Assembly: GCA_029203165.1 (NCBI GenBank)
Contig: CP119308.1
Coordinates: 2,294,001-2,358,000 of the forward strand
DNA length: 64,000 nucleotides
Direction of reading: 5' to 3'
Source of the DNA: Candidatus Microbacterium colombiense
Lineage (GTDB): Bacteria > Actinomycetota > Actinomycetes > Actinomycetales > Microbacteriaceae
The notes beneath the pieces are model-generated. The model was not told the origin of the DNA, made no database searches, and saw only the letters and a list, made by a program, of their open reading frames with translations. A program made the position numbers and the translations under genes. Positions 53,433 through 61,636 of the stretch are shown one piece after another. Position 1 is the stretch's first letter. Each line of letters opens with the position of its first letter.

Positions 53433-54548
53433 TTGGGAAGCACCTATATCGAGACCGGCGGACACGTCCGCGTCTATGACGACGCCGTGCGCACGCACGC
53501 GTCATTCCCGTTGGGCACCTATCGTGTGGGCTTCTCCTCCAAAGAGGGGTTCAGCCTCATCAGGATCGAAGACCTCAGCATCGGATCCGAACGTGTCTAC
53601 GGCGGACGAGAGAAGAAGATCGCGAAGATCTTCCGCTCGTACGCGCTGTCAGAGCGGAGTCTGGGAGTGATGCTCTCCGGAGACAAGGGCATCGGGAAGT
53701 CGCTGTTCCTGCGAATGGTCGCCGAGGCGGCGAGAGAACAGGGGTTGCCGGTCGTCATCGTCTCCGAGGACAACGACGGGATCGTCGAGTTCCTCGACGG
53801 CCTCGACGAATGCCTGATCCTCTTCGACGAGTTCGAGAAGATCTTCCCCGCCGGCCGGCGCGGTCTCACGGACGGTCTGAACCGTCAGAACCAGTTCCTG
53901 TCCCTGTTCGATGGGCTCTCATCCGTCAAGCGGATCTACTGCCTCTCTGTGAACGACATCTCCGACGTGAGCACCTACCTCGTCAATCGCCCCGGTCGTT
54001 TCCACTACCACCTGCGTTTCGACTACCCGGGACCGGAGGAGGTGCGGCAGTATCTGGTCGACCAGGCGCCGGGCGCCGATCCGGACGAGATCGAGAACGT
54101 CGCCCTGTTCTCGCGCCGCGCGCGATTGAACTACGACCATCTGCGCGCCATCGCCTTTGAGCTCCAGCAGCCGGGCGCCCTGTTCTCGGAGATCGTCGAC
54201 GACCTCAACATCAAGTCGGTCGAACCGGGCACCTACCGCATCGAAGCTCGTTTCCCCGACGGCAAGGTCTGGTCCGACGAGGTCGAGATGAATCTGTTCG
54301 AGCGCGGCGATGTCGGACGCACGTTCGAGCTGCGCAATTCCACGCGCTCGATGTTCGCCTCGTTCGTGCCGCGCGATCTCATCTTCGAACCGGACGGCAG
54401 CATCTTCGTGCCGATCGACAGGCTCGACCTGCTGGGCGACGATGACGAAGAGCCGGAGGTCTATCCCACCCTCGTGAGCCTCGCCCTCGTAGGCCAGACG
54501 AACTACGGGTTCGGACTGTGGCCGCCGGCGGAGATCCGTTCGAGGTAG
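53433..54548 (+). CDS. AAA+ ATPase resembling phage-encoded ATPases, probably FliA-controlled
   Basis: 371 residues. An N-terminal beta-rich segment (FPLGTYRVGFSSKEGFSLIRIEDL) is followed by an AAA+ core. Walker A is GDKGIGKS (residues 83-90), Walker B is CLILFDEF (127-134), sensor-1-like Asn is in LSVND, and an arginine-finger candidate is in NRPGRFHYHLRF. A region of about 100 residues of unknown fold completes the C-terminus. The closest resemblance I can recall is to ATPases of large Firmicutes phages. TTG 53433 is chosen because of its strong ribosome-binding site and because the upstream ATG 53370 lies before the promoter. The gene overlaps the convergent fliA by 46 bases. The link to motility is inference from promoter and position. 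Confidence 0.75.
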   Translation: MGSTYIETGGHVRVYDDAVRTHASFPLGTYRVGFSSKEGFSLIRIEDLSIGSERVYGGREKKIAKIFRSYALSERSLGVMLSGDKGIGKSLFLRMVAEAAREQGLPVVIVSEDNDGIVEFLDGLDECLILFDEFEKIFPAGRRGLTDGLNRQNQFLSLFDGLSSVKRIYCLSVNDISDVSTYLVNRPGRFHYHLRFDYPGPEEVRQYLVDQAPGADPDEIENVALFSRRARLNYDHLRAIAFELQQPGALFSEIVDDLNIKSVEPGTYRIEARFPDGKVWSDEVEMNLFERGDVGRTFELRNSTRSMFASFVPRDLIFEPDGSIFVPIDRLDLLGDDDEEPEVYPTLVSLALVGQTNYGFGLWPPAEIRSR

Positions 54549-55201
54549 GCCTCGCGCAGCATCCGCACCGCCTCGGAACGCTGTTGCGAGACGGCCGCGT
54601 GCGAGACACCGAGCTCGGCGGCGACGTCGGTGACCGTGCGCTCGTCGAAATAGACGGCTCGTATGATGGCGCGCTTCCGCTCCGGTAACGCGTCGACGGC
54701 GCGTCGGAGCACGTCGTCGCGTTCCGAGGCGATCACCACTTCGTCGGGCAGATGGCCGTTCCAGACGACCTCTTCGACCTCGGTCGCATCAAGGTTCGTC
54801 AGCACGCGTCCTGCGTCCGCGAGACGTTCCCGCACGACCGTCGGCGCGATGTCGAGCATGCGGGCGATGTCCTCCACGGTCGGCGTGCGCCCGAGGCTGG
54901 CGAGAAGTCGCTCTCGCGCCCTCGCGACCTCTCGCACGCCGGCGCGGACGTCGCGCGGCGCCCAGTCCATCGCGCGCAGTTCGTCTTTGAGCGCCCAGTT
55001 GATCCGACTGCGCGCGAACGCACCGAAGGGAACGCCGAGACTGGCGTCGTACCGGTCGGCTGCCCGCACGAGCGCCACGGCGCCCGCGGCGGCCAGATCA
55101 TCGCGCGAGACGTGGGTCAGACGTGCAGCGACGCGCGCGGTTGCCGCGCCGACGATGTGCAGGTGCTCGACCACGAGTTTGTTGCGTGCGCGCAGGGGCA
55201 T
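54503..55201 (-). CDS. fliA: FliA/WhiG-type flagellar sigma factor
   Basis: 232 residues. Region 2 (VSRDDLAAAGAVALVRAADRYD and FGAFARSRINWALKDELRAMD, core-binding and -10 recognition), region 3 (RTPTVEDIARMLDIAPTVVRERL) and region 4 HTH (ALPERKRAIIRAVYFDERTVTDVAAELGVSHAAVSQQRSEAV) are in order. The gene lies inside the flagellar cluster, so it should direct late flagellar genes, such as flagellin outside this window. Its 3' end overlaps the ATPase gene. The 5' region contains two palindromes and is separated from the HU-like gene by a terminator, so it has its own promoter. Confidence 0.9.
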   Translation of the reverse strand: MPLRARNKLVVEHLHIVGAATARVAARLTHVSRDDLAAAGAVALVRAADRYDASLGVPFGAFARSRINWALKDELRAMDWAPRDVRAGVREVARARERLLASLGRTPTVEDIARMLDIAPTVVRERLADAGRVLTNLDATEVEEVVWNGHLPDEVVIASERDDVLRRAVDALPERKRAIIRAVYFDERTVTDVAAELGVSHAAVSQQRSEAVRMLREAYLERISAGGHSPNP

Positions 55202-55254
55202 ACGGCATCGTCACTTTCACTGTCAGCGTCAGCCTCCCCAGCGGCTCACAGCGA

Positions 55255-55293
55255 GACCACTGCACAGTGGTCGGGATTGTCTGGAATACAGAC
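55255..55293. promoter_or_regulatory. Two dyads upstream of fliA
   Basis: GACCACT-GCAC-AGTGGTC (55255-55272) and GTCTG-GAATA-CAGAC (55279-55293) lie 54-92 bases before the fliA start, in its private regulatory region. TAGTCT near 55291 on the minus strand could be a -10 box. A regulator-binding site or a leader hairpin are both possible. Confidence 0.5.
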
Positions 55294-55313
55294 TAGAGCC
55301 GCACGACGACGAC

Positions 55314-55345
55314 GAATCCCCGAGGACCGCAGTCCCCGGGGATTC
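55314..55345 (-). terminator. Terminator after the HU-like gene
   Basis: GAATCCCCG pairs with CGGGGATTC, with an inner GGAC/GTCC pairing, about 25 bases beyond the stop codon at 55370. Confidence 0.6.
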
Positions 55346-55369
55346 CTGTTCACGATCCGATCACGATCC

Positions 55370-55690
55370 TCAGTCGTTCACCTTGACACGGCGATTTACC
55401 TCGCGCGTCGCGGAGAACTTCAGCACCGTGTAGTCGTTCACTTCTCCGGTTCCCTCGTCGTTGCCGAACTGGACGCGGTGACCCTTGTGGGTCTGCGGGT
55501 AGAACTTCCCGAAGTTGGTGAGGGTGACGGTGTTCCCCTGACCCACCAGGTCGAGCAGCTCGTCGATCATCGCGTTGTACGCGGTCTGGGCGGCGAAGAC
55601 GGAGATCCCCCCGCGGCGGGCGAATCGCTGGACGAACTCCCGCTTGCTCACCCGATTGGCGTCGAACGTCTTGACACTGCTCATCTTCAT
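55370..55690 (-). CDS. Atypical HU-like DNA-binding protein
   Basis: 106 residues. The fold-typical helix pair (VSKREFVQRFARRGGISVFAAQTAYNAMIDELLDLVGQGNTV) and the LTNFGKFYP strand belong to the HU/IHF family. The DNA-intercalating arm is altered: the usual RNPxTG tip is absent, and the sequence reads HKGHRVQFGNDEGTGEVND. The C-terminus is basic (SATREVNRRVKV). Such variants also occur in phages. It is encoded alone between fliW and fliA, with GGGGACG before ATG 55690; ATG 55684 is an alternative. The 195-bp upstream gap carries a small dyad, TATCCC-TCAG-AGGATA. A role in flagellar regulation is inference from position. Confidence 0.72.
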   Translation of the reverse strand: MKMSSVKTFDANRVSKREFVQRFARRGGISVFAAQTAYNAMIDELLDLVGQGNTVTLTNFGKFYPQTHKGHRVQFGNDEGTGEVNDYTVLKFSATREVNRRVKVND

Positions 55691-55885
55691 CGTCCCCTGT
55701 GTGTTCGCCCGTCACCGAGCGGCTTTCGCTGTGTCCCCGACAGCCAGACCCTCGGGTCGTCGAGGCCCCCCTCGTACGACACCGGGATCTGTGAGGCCCC
55801 AGCCCTTATCCCTCAGAGGATAGTGCTTCTTCCTTGGTATATGCGGTGAATCTCGAATTATCTTGATTCGCGAGCGTCACCGTCG

Positions 55886-56275
55886 TCACTGCCCGAGGAG
55901 TGCGCGGATCGGATAGTCCTGATCCTCGAGGATGACCTGCACCGCGCGGCCCGTCTCCGGCCGGATGACGATAGGGGCACGGAGGTTCACGTGGACGCCG
56001 TCGTCCGAGGGATTCGCGACCACGAAGAGCAGGAGCGCCTCGTCGTCGGCCGCGCCGATCTCGAGGCGGACCCCCGCAGGGAGCCGAGGGGCGTAGCCGC
56101 GGTCGACCGTCGCTGTGTCGAGCAGGAACAGGCGCACGTCCGCATCGACCGAGCGCAGGGCGAACAGGCCCTCTGCTCCCGAGATCGGCTCGAGTGCGAA
56201 GGCGGTGTACGGACTCAGGCCCGGCAACGCCGAGGCGAACTCCACCGCGACGGCAGCGGGAAGGACGGACATCAT
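55886..56275 (-). CDS. fliW: Flagellar assembly factor FliW
   Basis: 129 residues. Conserved parts are FASALPGLSPYTAFALEPISG-like N-terminal strand order, LFALRSVDADVRLFLLDT, and the C-terminal NPSDDGVHVNLRAPIVIRPETGRAVQVILEDQDYPIRALL. FliW binds flagellin in the cytosol and antagonises CsrA, whose gene lies 3 kb away in the same cluster. Its start overlaps the flgL stop by four bases (ATGA), so it is the last gene of the flgN-flgK-flgL-fliW operon. Confidence 0.93.
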   Translation of the reverse strand: MMSVLPAAVAVEFASALPGLSPYTAFALEPISGAEGLFALRSVDADVRLFLLDTATVDRGYAPRLPAGVRLEIGAADDEALLLFVVANPSDDGVHVNLRAPIVIRPETGRAVQVILEDQDYPIRALLGQ

Positions 56276-57159
56276 CGGAGGAACTCCAGAAGGTTCGTCT
56301 GCAGGGAGGTGGCCGTGACCTGCAGGGCGGATTGGAAGACGAGCTCGGCGGATTTCAGACGCACGAGCACTTCGAGGCTGTCGACGTTCTCGACCTGGAC
56401 GCGACGCGCCTCGAGGTCGGTGGAGGTCGAGAGGTTCTGTGACGCCGCTCGCTCGATCTGCACCTGGCGGGCTCCGGTCATTCCGCGTGCGGACACCACA
56501 TCCTTGAGCTTCGCGTCGATGTCGTCGAGTCGCGATCCGACGTTCGCCCCGCTGCGCAGGTCGGCGGCGATGTCGGTCAAGAGCGCGAATGCACTGCCTG
56601 CCCCTTCGCCGAATGCCTGAGAGCCGTCGAAATCGACGCGCACGGTCTCGTTGTCGCTGATGCGGCGTTGCACACCGTCTCCTGCACTGCCGGCGAAGGC
56701 GAAGGTGACGGGATCGAACGCTGCGCCGGCGTCGCTCGTGCCCGCGAAGACGTTCCGTCCGAGCACCGTGGTGTTGGCCTGTGCGAGCAGCTCGGCGCTG
56801 ATGGTCTCGAGCTCCTGAGCGATGGATTCGCGCGCGGTGGGGCTGAGCGCCCCGGAGTTCGCTCCCTGCGCCGTCAGATCCCGCGCGCGGTTGAGGAGCG
56901 CGGTGCTCGCCGACAGGGCGGTGTCGACCGTCGTGACCCAGGCCATTCCATCGCTGAGGTTGCGCGCGTACTGCGCGACCCTGGACTGCTCGCCGTGCAC
57001 GCCGAGCGTCGTGGCGGCCGCGGCCGGGTCCTCGCTGGGAGTCCGGAACGCGCGCTGCGAGGCCGCCTGGTTCTGCAGCCGCTCTCGATCGGCGAGGTTC
57101 GTCTGCAAGGTGCGCAGCGACTGCTGCGTCATGGTGCTGCTCGTGATGCGTCCGATCAT
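56272..57159 (-). CDS. flgL: Flagellar hook-filament junction protein FlgL
   Basis: 295 residues. The N-terminal flagellin-like helix (MIGRITSSTMTQQSLRTLQTNLA) and C-terminal helix (LKSAELVFQSALQVTATSLQTNLL) flank a variable middle, as in hook-associated protein 3. It is exported by the flagellar type III system and links hook to filament. It lies between flgK and fliW in one operon, 14 bases after flgK. Confidence 0.94.
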   Translation of the reverse strand: MIGRITSSTMTQQSLRTLQTNLADRERLQNQAASQRAFRTPSEDPAAAATTLGVHGEQSRVAQYARNLSDGMAWVTTVDTALSASTALLNRARDLTAQGANSGALSPTARESIAQELETISAELLAQANTTVLGRNVFAGTSDAGAAFDPVTFAFAGSAGDGVQRRISDNETVRVDFDGSQAFGEGAGSAFALLTDIAADLRSGANVGSRLDDIDAKLKDVVSARGMTGARQVQIERAASQNLSTSTDLEARRVQVENVDSLEVLVRLKSAELVFQSALQVTATSLQTNLLEFLR

Positions 57160-57173
57160 TTCGATTCCCCAGG

Positions 57174-58580
57174 TCAGCGGCCGACGAGGCCGGTGCGATT
57201 GATCAGCAGGTCCAGTGCCTCATCGACGGCTGTGAGCACGCGGGCCGCCGCCTGATAGGCCGTCTGATAGGTCAGCAGGTTGATGGTCTCCTCGTCGCCG
57301 TCCACCGACGCATTGGACTGCTGCGCCGTCACCGCAGCCACCGCTCCCATGTCGGCGATGTCAGCGCGCTGCAGGTCGCCGGCCACGGTGACGGCGAATC
57401 CGGTGACGAAGCTCGACCACGTCTTGCTCGGCCCCGTCGCTGCGGTCCCGAGTGTGCTGATGCGATCTGCGATCGTGGTGTCCTTCGCGCCTCCGCCCGG
57501 TGCAGCGAGGGCGAGCTGGTCGAGTCCGGTGGGAACGACTCGCAGGCCCAGTGCCGCCGGTCCCGAGGCGTCGATGGTGAAGAAATCACCACCCGCCGCG
57601 CCGGTGCTGGTGACGCCGGACCGGTGCAGGTCGTTCACGGCGGCGGCCAGGGATGCCGCGGTCTCGTTGTAGGCGGTGGCGACCGCCGCGAGTGATCCGC
57701 CGTCACTCGCGGGTGCGAGCGCGCTGATGGTCCCCCCGATCACTCCTCCGCTCACACCGACGGTGAGATCGGGCCTGTCAGCCCACGCGACGACGATGCG
57801 ACCGGTGTCGGAGAGCTCACGGGGGCCGCTCACCGTGAGCGGACGGCCGACATCTCCCGACACGAGCGCGTTGCCGTCGACGCGCACCGTGAGGGTGCCG
57901 TCACTCTCGACCACTCCCTTGGCCCCGACTGCCGTCGACAGCTGCTGTGCGAGCACGTTCCGCTGATCGATGAGCTCGTTCGCGTTGCGACCGGACTGCA
58001 GTGCGTCGCGGATCTGCCCGTTGAGCGTCGCGACCTGGCCCGCGACGGCGTTCACATCGGCGATGTCCCTGTCGATCTGACCGCGCAGGTCGGTCCACTG
58101 CCCGGCGACGGATTCGTAGCCCGCGGCGATCTGGCCCACGAGCACCTGTGCGTTGGTGAGCACGACCTGCGCGGCGGCCGGCTCCGGCGTGTTGGCGAGA
58201 TCCGACCATCCGGCCCAGAAACGGTTGAGGTTCGCGGCGAGACCATCAGCGGTCGGCTCCGCCAGCATGCTCTCCGCGCGGGCGGCCACGGTCGCCCTCG
58301 CGCTCCAGAATCCCGATGTCGAGAGCGCATCGCGCACTCGGGCGTCGAGCACCGCGTCACCGAGTCGGGCGATACCGGTGACGTTCACGCCGCCGCCGAT
58401 CCCCAACCCGCTCTTCCAGAGGCCCGTCTGGCCGGGGCCGGTGACGGAGGTCTGGTCGACGCGCTGCCGGGTGTAGCCCGCCGTCCGTTCATTGGCGATG
58501 TTCTGACCGGTGACGGTCATGCCCGCCCGAGCGGCGGAGAGAGCGGATTCCGCCATACGAAGACCTGCGAACGAAGACAT
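57174..58580 (-). CDS. flgK: Flagellar hook-associated protein FlgK
   Basis: 468 residues. The N-terminal rod/hook signature reads MSSFAGLRMAESALSAARAG with TVTGQNIANERTAGYTRQRV, and the C-terminal helix has EETINLLTYQTAYQAAARVL and VDEALDLLINR. Ala/Gly-rich beta domains form the middle. FlgK is the first hook-filament junction ring. It follows flgN by six bases. Confidence 0.95.
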   Translation of the reverse strand: MSSFAGLRMAESALSAARAGMTVTGQNIANERTAGYTRQRVDQTSVTGPGQTGLWKSGLGIGGGVNVTGIARLGDAVLDARVRDALSTSGFWSARATVAARAESMLAEPTADGLAANLNRFWAGWSDLANTPEPAAAQVVLTNAQVLVGQIAAGYESVAGQWTDLRGQIDRDIADVNAVAGQVATLNGQIRDALQSGRNANELIDQRNVLAQQLSTAVGAKGVVESDGTLTVRVDGNALVSGDVGRPLTVSGPRELSDTGRIVVAWADRPDLTVGVSGGVIGGTISALAPASDGGSLAAVATAYNETAASLAAAVNDLHRSGVTSTGAAGGDFFTIDASGPAALGLRVVPTGLDQLALAAPGGGAKDTTIADRISTLGTAATGPSKTWSSFVTGFAVTVAGDLQRADIADMGAVAAVTAQQSNASVDGDEETINLLTYQTAYQAAARVLTAVDEALDLLINRTGLVGR

Positions 58581-58586
58581 GGTTCC

Positions 58587-59069
58587 TCACATCCGGGTGT
58601 CGAGAAGTCGGGCGTCGCCGTCGCGCACGACATCGCCCGCTGGGGTGTACTCGCCCGAGGGAACGCCCAGTCCGGCGATCGTCTCCTGAGTGACGCGGAT
58701 CGCCGTGCGCAGCCGCTGCTCGTTGATCTGCTTCATCTGCTCGATCTCGTCCGCGAGCGCGGTCATCACGGTCAGGTGCCCGGTGAGCACCTCGCGCCAT
58801 CCCTCCGTCGGCGATGCGTCGATCAGCTCGCGCAGCGTCGTGGCTTCCGGGGCACCCCATTCGTCCGCGGTCGCGACGACCAGCGCATCACGGGAGAGCG
58901 CGACGGTCGGCATCGCGGCGAGCACGCGCTCGATCTCGGTGGAGGCATGACGGATCCACCGGTTTCGGCCGGTCGCCAGGAGCATCTGCTGCTCGTCGAG
59001 CTTGAAGAGCAGCATCTCGAGCAGTTCGCGCTCCCGCAGCAGTTGCATGCTCAGGTCGTGGGCGGCCAC
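58587..59069 (-). CDS. flgN: Flagellar export chaperone FlgN
   Basis: 160 residues, helical. MQLLRERELLEMLLFKLDEQQMLLATG, and the C-terminal LADEIEQMKQINEQRLRTAIRVTQETIAGLG fit the FlgN family, which escorts FlgK and FlgL to the export gate. The immediate downstream location of flgK and flgL supports this. It is the first gene of the flgN-flgK-flgL-fliW operon, with a candidate sigma-28-like promoter upstream. Confidence 0.9.
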   Translation of the reverse strand: MAAHDLSMQLLRERELLEMLLFKLDEQQMLLATGRNRWIRHASTEIERVLAAMPTVALSRDALVVATADEWGAPEATTLRELIDASPTEGWREVLTGHLTVMTALADEIEQMKQINEQRLRTAIRVTQETIAGLGVPSGEYTPAGDVVRDGDARLLDTRM

Positions 59070-59127
59070 AATACGTCACCTCGTCAGGTCGGGGTCTTCA
59101 TGACGGGTTCGCCCGCCATACCCACGA

Positions 59128-59154
59128 CTATCGCGACAACGCCGAGGCGAGTAA
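59128..59154 (-). promoter_or_regulatory. Candidate sigma-28-like promoter for flgN-flgK-flgL-fliW
   Basis: On the minus strand TTACTCGC, 11 bases, then CGCGATAG, with the same TTAC and CGATAG elements and spacing as the better match ahead of the ATPase gene. The predicted start near 59121 would give a leader of about 50 bases. Confidence 0.45.
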
Positions 59155-59191
59155 CTCGACCCCGATGGGGAGAATTCCCCATTGACAAACC

Positions 59192-59440
59192 TCAGGGCGC
59201 AGAGGTGAGGCGACCCAGCGCACCGAGCAGGGCACTCTCTGCGGATTCGTCGGCAGACGCCTGCACGGCCTCCTGATTGGCGTCGCTCACCGCCACCACG
59301 ATCTCGGCGCGGTTGATGCGCATGTCCCGCGGGGCATCGATGCCGATGCGCACACCGCTGGGTGTCACCGCCAGGATCGTGACCGTGATGTCGTCGCCGA
59401 TCACGATGCTCTCGTTCGCGCGCCTCGTCAGCACCAGCAT
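59192..59440 (-). CDS. csrA: Carbon storage/translational regulator CsrA
   Basis: 82 residues. MLVLTRRANESIVIGDDITVTILAVTPSGVRIGI(DAP) is the CsrA dimer fold with the RNA-binding motif GVRIGIDAP and RAEIV. The Ala/Asp/Glu-rich C-terminal extension of about 30 residues is longer than in many CsrA proteins. CsrA represses flagellin translation and is freed or captured by FliW. ATG 59440 is used as the family start; a second ATG two codons earlier exists. It follows flhA by about 90 bp, with a dyad CTCGT-AA-ACGAG (59505-59516) in that gap. Confidence 0.94.
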   Translation of the reverse strand: MLVLTRRANESIVIGDDITVTILAVTPSGVRIGIDAPRDMRINRAEIVVAVSDANQEAVQASADESAESALLGALGRLTSAP

Positions 59441-59529
59441 GCCCATCCGCCTTCCCTGGCTTCGGCGCGTTCACGCCATCCCGCTCACAAAGCTAATGCA
59501 TACGCTCGTAAACGAGAGGATCCGACCCG

Positions 59530-61596
59530 CTATACCGCGCTGCTCGGCAACGCCGACTGCGTCGCTCTCACGACGCCGACCACGTCGGTCGCGAGCCCCC
59601 CGGAACCGGCCTCGTCGTACGAGAGCACAGGGAGACCATCCACCTGCGATGCGATCATCCTGCGCACCGCCTGACGCAGCGACGGCGCACAGACGAGAAC
59701 GGGTTCCGGTCCCGATTGTGCGAGCTCTCCGACCGTCCGACGAACCCCTTCCAGCACCTGCAGCGTCGCCTCCGGCGCAAGCACGATCTGCGGCTGCCCG
59801 TCGACGACACGCATGCTCTCGAGCATCTGCTGCTCCAGCATCGGCTCGAACATGACGACACGGAGTCGCCCGTCCTCGGCGAATCGCGCGGCGATCGCCG
59901 GCCCCAGAGCCGCACGCGCGGCGTCGATCAGACCAGGAGTCTCCGTCGACGTCTTGCCACGCAGTGCCAGCGCCTCGTAGATGCGGGCGAGGTCGTTGAT
60001 CGGAACCCGCTCCGCGAGAAGTCCGGCGAGCACGCGCTGGATCCCCGCCAACGACAGCACCGCGGGCGTCAGCTCCTCGACCGTCGTCGGGCTGGACTGC
60101 TTGAGGTGCTCGGTGAGCTGGCGCACGTCCTCGAGCGACAGCAGGCGATGTGCCTGACTCTGCACCACGTCCGACAGGTGCGTGATGATGACGCTCGCGC
60201 GGTCGATGACGGTGGCTCCCGCCATGTCAGCGGCGTGCGACATCTCCGCGGGAACCCACTTGCCCTCGAGGCCGAACACGGGGTCGACCACGACGTCGCC
60301 CGGGAGCTGCTCGAGTCCCGTCCCGATCGCCAGCACGTGCTCCCGCGGCACGGCCCCCCGACCCACCTCGACGCCCGCGATGAGGATCGCATACGTCTGA
60401 GCAGGCAGCTCGATGTTGTCGCGCGTGCGCACCGGCGGCATGAGGATGCCGATGTCGAGTGCGAGCTTGCGCCGGAGGGATTTCACCCGGGTCAACAGGT
60501 CGCCCGCTCCCCCGGACGCCAGATCGACGATGTCGGGCGAGAGGGAGATCTCCAGGGCATGCACCCGCATGCGGTCCATCAGCTCCTCCGGCCCCTCGGA
60601 GCCGGCCTCGACCGCCTCCTGCTGCCTCGTGTCCGCTTCGAGCGCGGCTTCGCGATCCTCGTTGGCTTTGACACGCGAGGCGGCGAACAACAACACGGCG
60701 CCGATCCCCGCGAACACCAGCAGCGGCATCCCGGGGATGAACCCCATCGCGATCGCCGCGAGGCCCGTGATCACGAGGGCGTTTCGCGACTGGAGCAGCT
60801 GCCGCGCGGCAGCTTGGCCCATCTCGGCCTCGACGTTCTCGCGCGTCACGATCATGCCGGTGGAGACGGCCATGAGCAGTGCGGGGATCTGAGTGACCAG
60901 ACCATCGCCGATCGTCAGGATGCTGTAGGTCTCCAGCGCGTCGGTCATCTCCATGCCGTGCTGGGCCATGCCGATGATGATGCCGCCGACGAAGTTGATG
61001 ATCACGATCACGATGCCCGCGATGGCGTCGCCCTTGACGAACTTCGATGCGCCGTCCATCGCACCGTAGAAGTCGGCCTCGGCGGCGACCTCCGCGCGGC
61101 GTCTGCGCGCCTCGGAATCGGTGATCAGTCCGGCGTTCAGGTCGGCATCGATCGCCATCTGCTTGCCGGGCATCGCATCGAGGGTGAAGCGCGCACCCAC
61201 CTCGGCCACACGTTCCGCACCCTTCGTGACCACCACGAACTGGATCACGGTGAGGATCAGGAAGATGACCGCTCCGATCACCAGAGACCCGCTGATCGTG
61301 ATCTGCCCGAAGGCCTGGATCACCTGCCCCGCATGGGCCTCGCTCAGCACCAGGCGCGTCGAGGCGACGTTGAGGCCCAGGCGGAACAGCGTCGCGACCA
61401 GCAGGAGGCTCGGGAACACCGAGAAGTCGAGTGGCTTCTTCACGAACATGGCCGTGAGGAGGATGAGGAGCGCGAACGAGATGTTCACCACGATCAGCAC
61501 GTCCAGCAGCGGAGTGGGGATGGGCACGATGAGCAACAGGATGATGCCGACGACACCGACCGGGACGGCTCCCTTGGACAGTATTTGACCGAACAT
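59530..61596 (-). CDS. flhA: Flagellar export gate protein FlhA
   Basis: 688 residues. Eight N-terminal transmembrane helices (for example VGVVGIILLLIVPIPTPLL and LDVLIVVNISFALLILLTAMF), the conserved FPSLLLVATLFRLGLNVASTRLVL, and a large cytosolic domain (after about residue 320) that docks chaperone-substrate pairs. The start ATG 61596 is favoured over GTG 61605 because AGAAGG sits eight bases upstream. It is the ring component of the export gate, in the same direction as flhB. Confidence 0.95.
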   Translation of the reverse strand: MFGQILSKGAVPVGVVGIILLLIVPIPTPLLDVLIVVNISFALLILLTAMFVKKPLDFSVFPSLLLVATLFRLGLNVASTRLVLSEAHAGQVIQAFGQITISGSLVIGAVIFLILTVIQFVVVTKGAERVAEVGARFTLDAMPGKQMAIDADLNAGLITDSEARRRRAEVAAEADFYGAMDGASKFVKGDAIAGIVIVIINFVGGIIIGMAQHGMEMTDALETYSILTIGDGLVTQIPALLMAVSTGMIVTRENVEAEMGQAAARQLLQSRNALVITGLAAIAMGFIPGMPLLVFAGIGAVLLFAASRVKANEDREAALEADTRQQEAVEAGSEGPEELMDRMRVHALEISLSPDIVDLASGGAGDLLTRVKSLRRKLALDIGILMPPVRTRDNIELPAQTYAILIAGVEVGRGAVPREHVLAIGTGLEQLPGDVVVDPVFGLEGKWVPAEMSHAADMAGATVIDRASVIITHLSDVVQSQAHRLLSLEDVRQLTEHLKQSSPTTVEELTPAVLSLAGIQRVLAGLLAERVPINDLARIYEALALRGKTSTETPGLIDAARAALGPAIAARFAEDGRLRVVMFEPMLEQQMLESMRVVDGQPQIVLAPEATLQVLEGVRRTVGELAQSGPEPVLVCAPSLRQAVRRMIASQVDGLPVLSYDEAGSGGLATDVVGVVRATQSALPSSAV

Positions 61597-61636
61597 GCGT
61601 GTCACCTTCTCGTTTCAGTGCGGCAGCAGCGCCGGG

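Noticed and set aside
53079..53505. Two minus-strand frames of 117-139 codons before the ATPase gene
   Set aside because: They overlap the predicted promoter and ATPase 5' end, are Arg/Ser-rich and show no ribosome-binding sites or domains.
53433..55690. A resident prophage at the ATPase and HU-like genes
   Set aside because: No integrase, portal, terminase or structural genes are present, and the neighbours are flagellar genes.
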